From Stutzerimonas chloritidismutans AW-1 (GTDB lineage: Bacteria; Pseudomonadota; Gammaproteobacteria; Pseudomonadales; Pseudomonadaceae): a stretch of DNA of 34,852 nt. The notes beneath the pieces were generated by a model, which searched no databases, was not told where the DNA came from, and worked only from the letters and a program-made list of their open reading frames with translations. The stretch covers positions 1 to 34,852 of the forward strand of contig NZ_AOFQ01000013.1 in NCBI RefSeq assembly GCF_000495915.1, given 5' to 3'. Positions 34,835 to 34,852 of the stretch are shown here, piece by piece. Within the stretch, counting starts at the first letter, position 1. Every line of letters begins with the position of its first letter. The translations under genes were made by a program, and so were the position numbers.

Positions 34835-34852
34835 AATTTCAAAGCCTCGGTT

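Overview
The window is GC-rich, densely coded gammaproteobacterial DNA. Gene content and order point to the Pseudomonas family, most likely the Stutzerimonas (Pseudomonas) stutzeri group: a braC-braDEFG branched-chain amino acid transporter, a tRNA-Ala/tRNA-Glu-gltX-uvrB-aminotransferase-tRNA-Asn block of Pseudomonas type, and a DUF2288 gene. The species is an inference; no rRNA or species marker is present.

Layout. (1) 18-2457, plus strand: an ATPase and two PhnE-type permeases of an oxyanion (phosphonate/phosphite or possibly selenate-like) ABC importer; its binding protein would lie before the window. (2) 2481-2798, minus: DUF2288 protein. (3) 2998-8018, plus: braC, then a terminator, then the overlapping genes braD, braE, braF and braG, closed by a strong terminator. 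(4) 8183-9932, plus: an exported dienelactone hydrolase-family protein, then a zinc-ribbon protein translationally coupled to a META-domain lipoprotein. (5) 9933-10234: an intergenic stretch with a good sigma-54 promoter, a structured segment and a terminator, a candidate small RNA. (6) 10235-26717, minus: a nearly complete MSHA-type IV pilus locus in the order mshI, pilN-like, mshJ, K, L, M, N, E, G, B, A, C, D, O, P, Q. No mshF is seen, and mshN carries an in-frame amber codon. (7) 27048-28112, minus: dinB, and around it a small exported protein and a thioesterase. (8) 29120-33163, minus: tRNA-Glu, tRNA-Ala, gltX and uvrB; then, on the plus strand, an aromatic/aspartate aminotransferase and tRNA-Asn.

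How the pilus genes fit together. MshI, the PilN-like protein and MshJ form the inner-membrane alignment complex (PilM/N/O analogues). MshK and MshL form the outer-membrane secretin part, MshM and MshN are accessory ATPase and TPR proteins, MshE is the extension ATPase with a c-di-GMP-binding N-domain, and MshG is the platform. MshA is the major pilin; MshB, C, D, O and P are minor pilins or pilin-like proteins; MshQ is a large surface protein, probably at the tip. Prepilin peptidase and a retraction ATPase are not in the window and must be supplied from elsewhere.

The points most worth following up are the candidate sigma-54-dependent small RNA next to mshQ, the amber stop inside mshN, the low-GC major pilin gene followed by two hairpins, a palindromic repeat element between mshC and mshD, and a palindrome overlapping a possible braC promoter.
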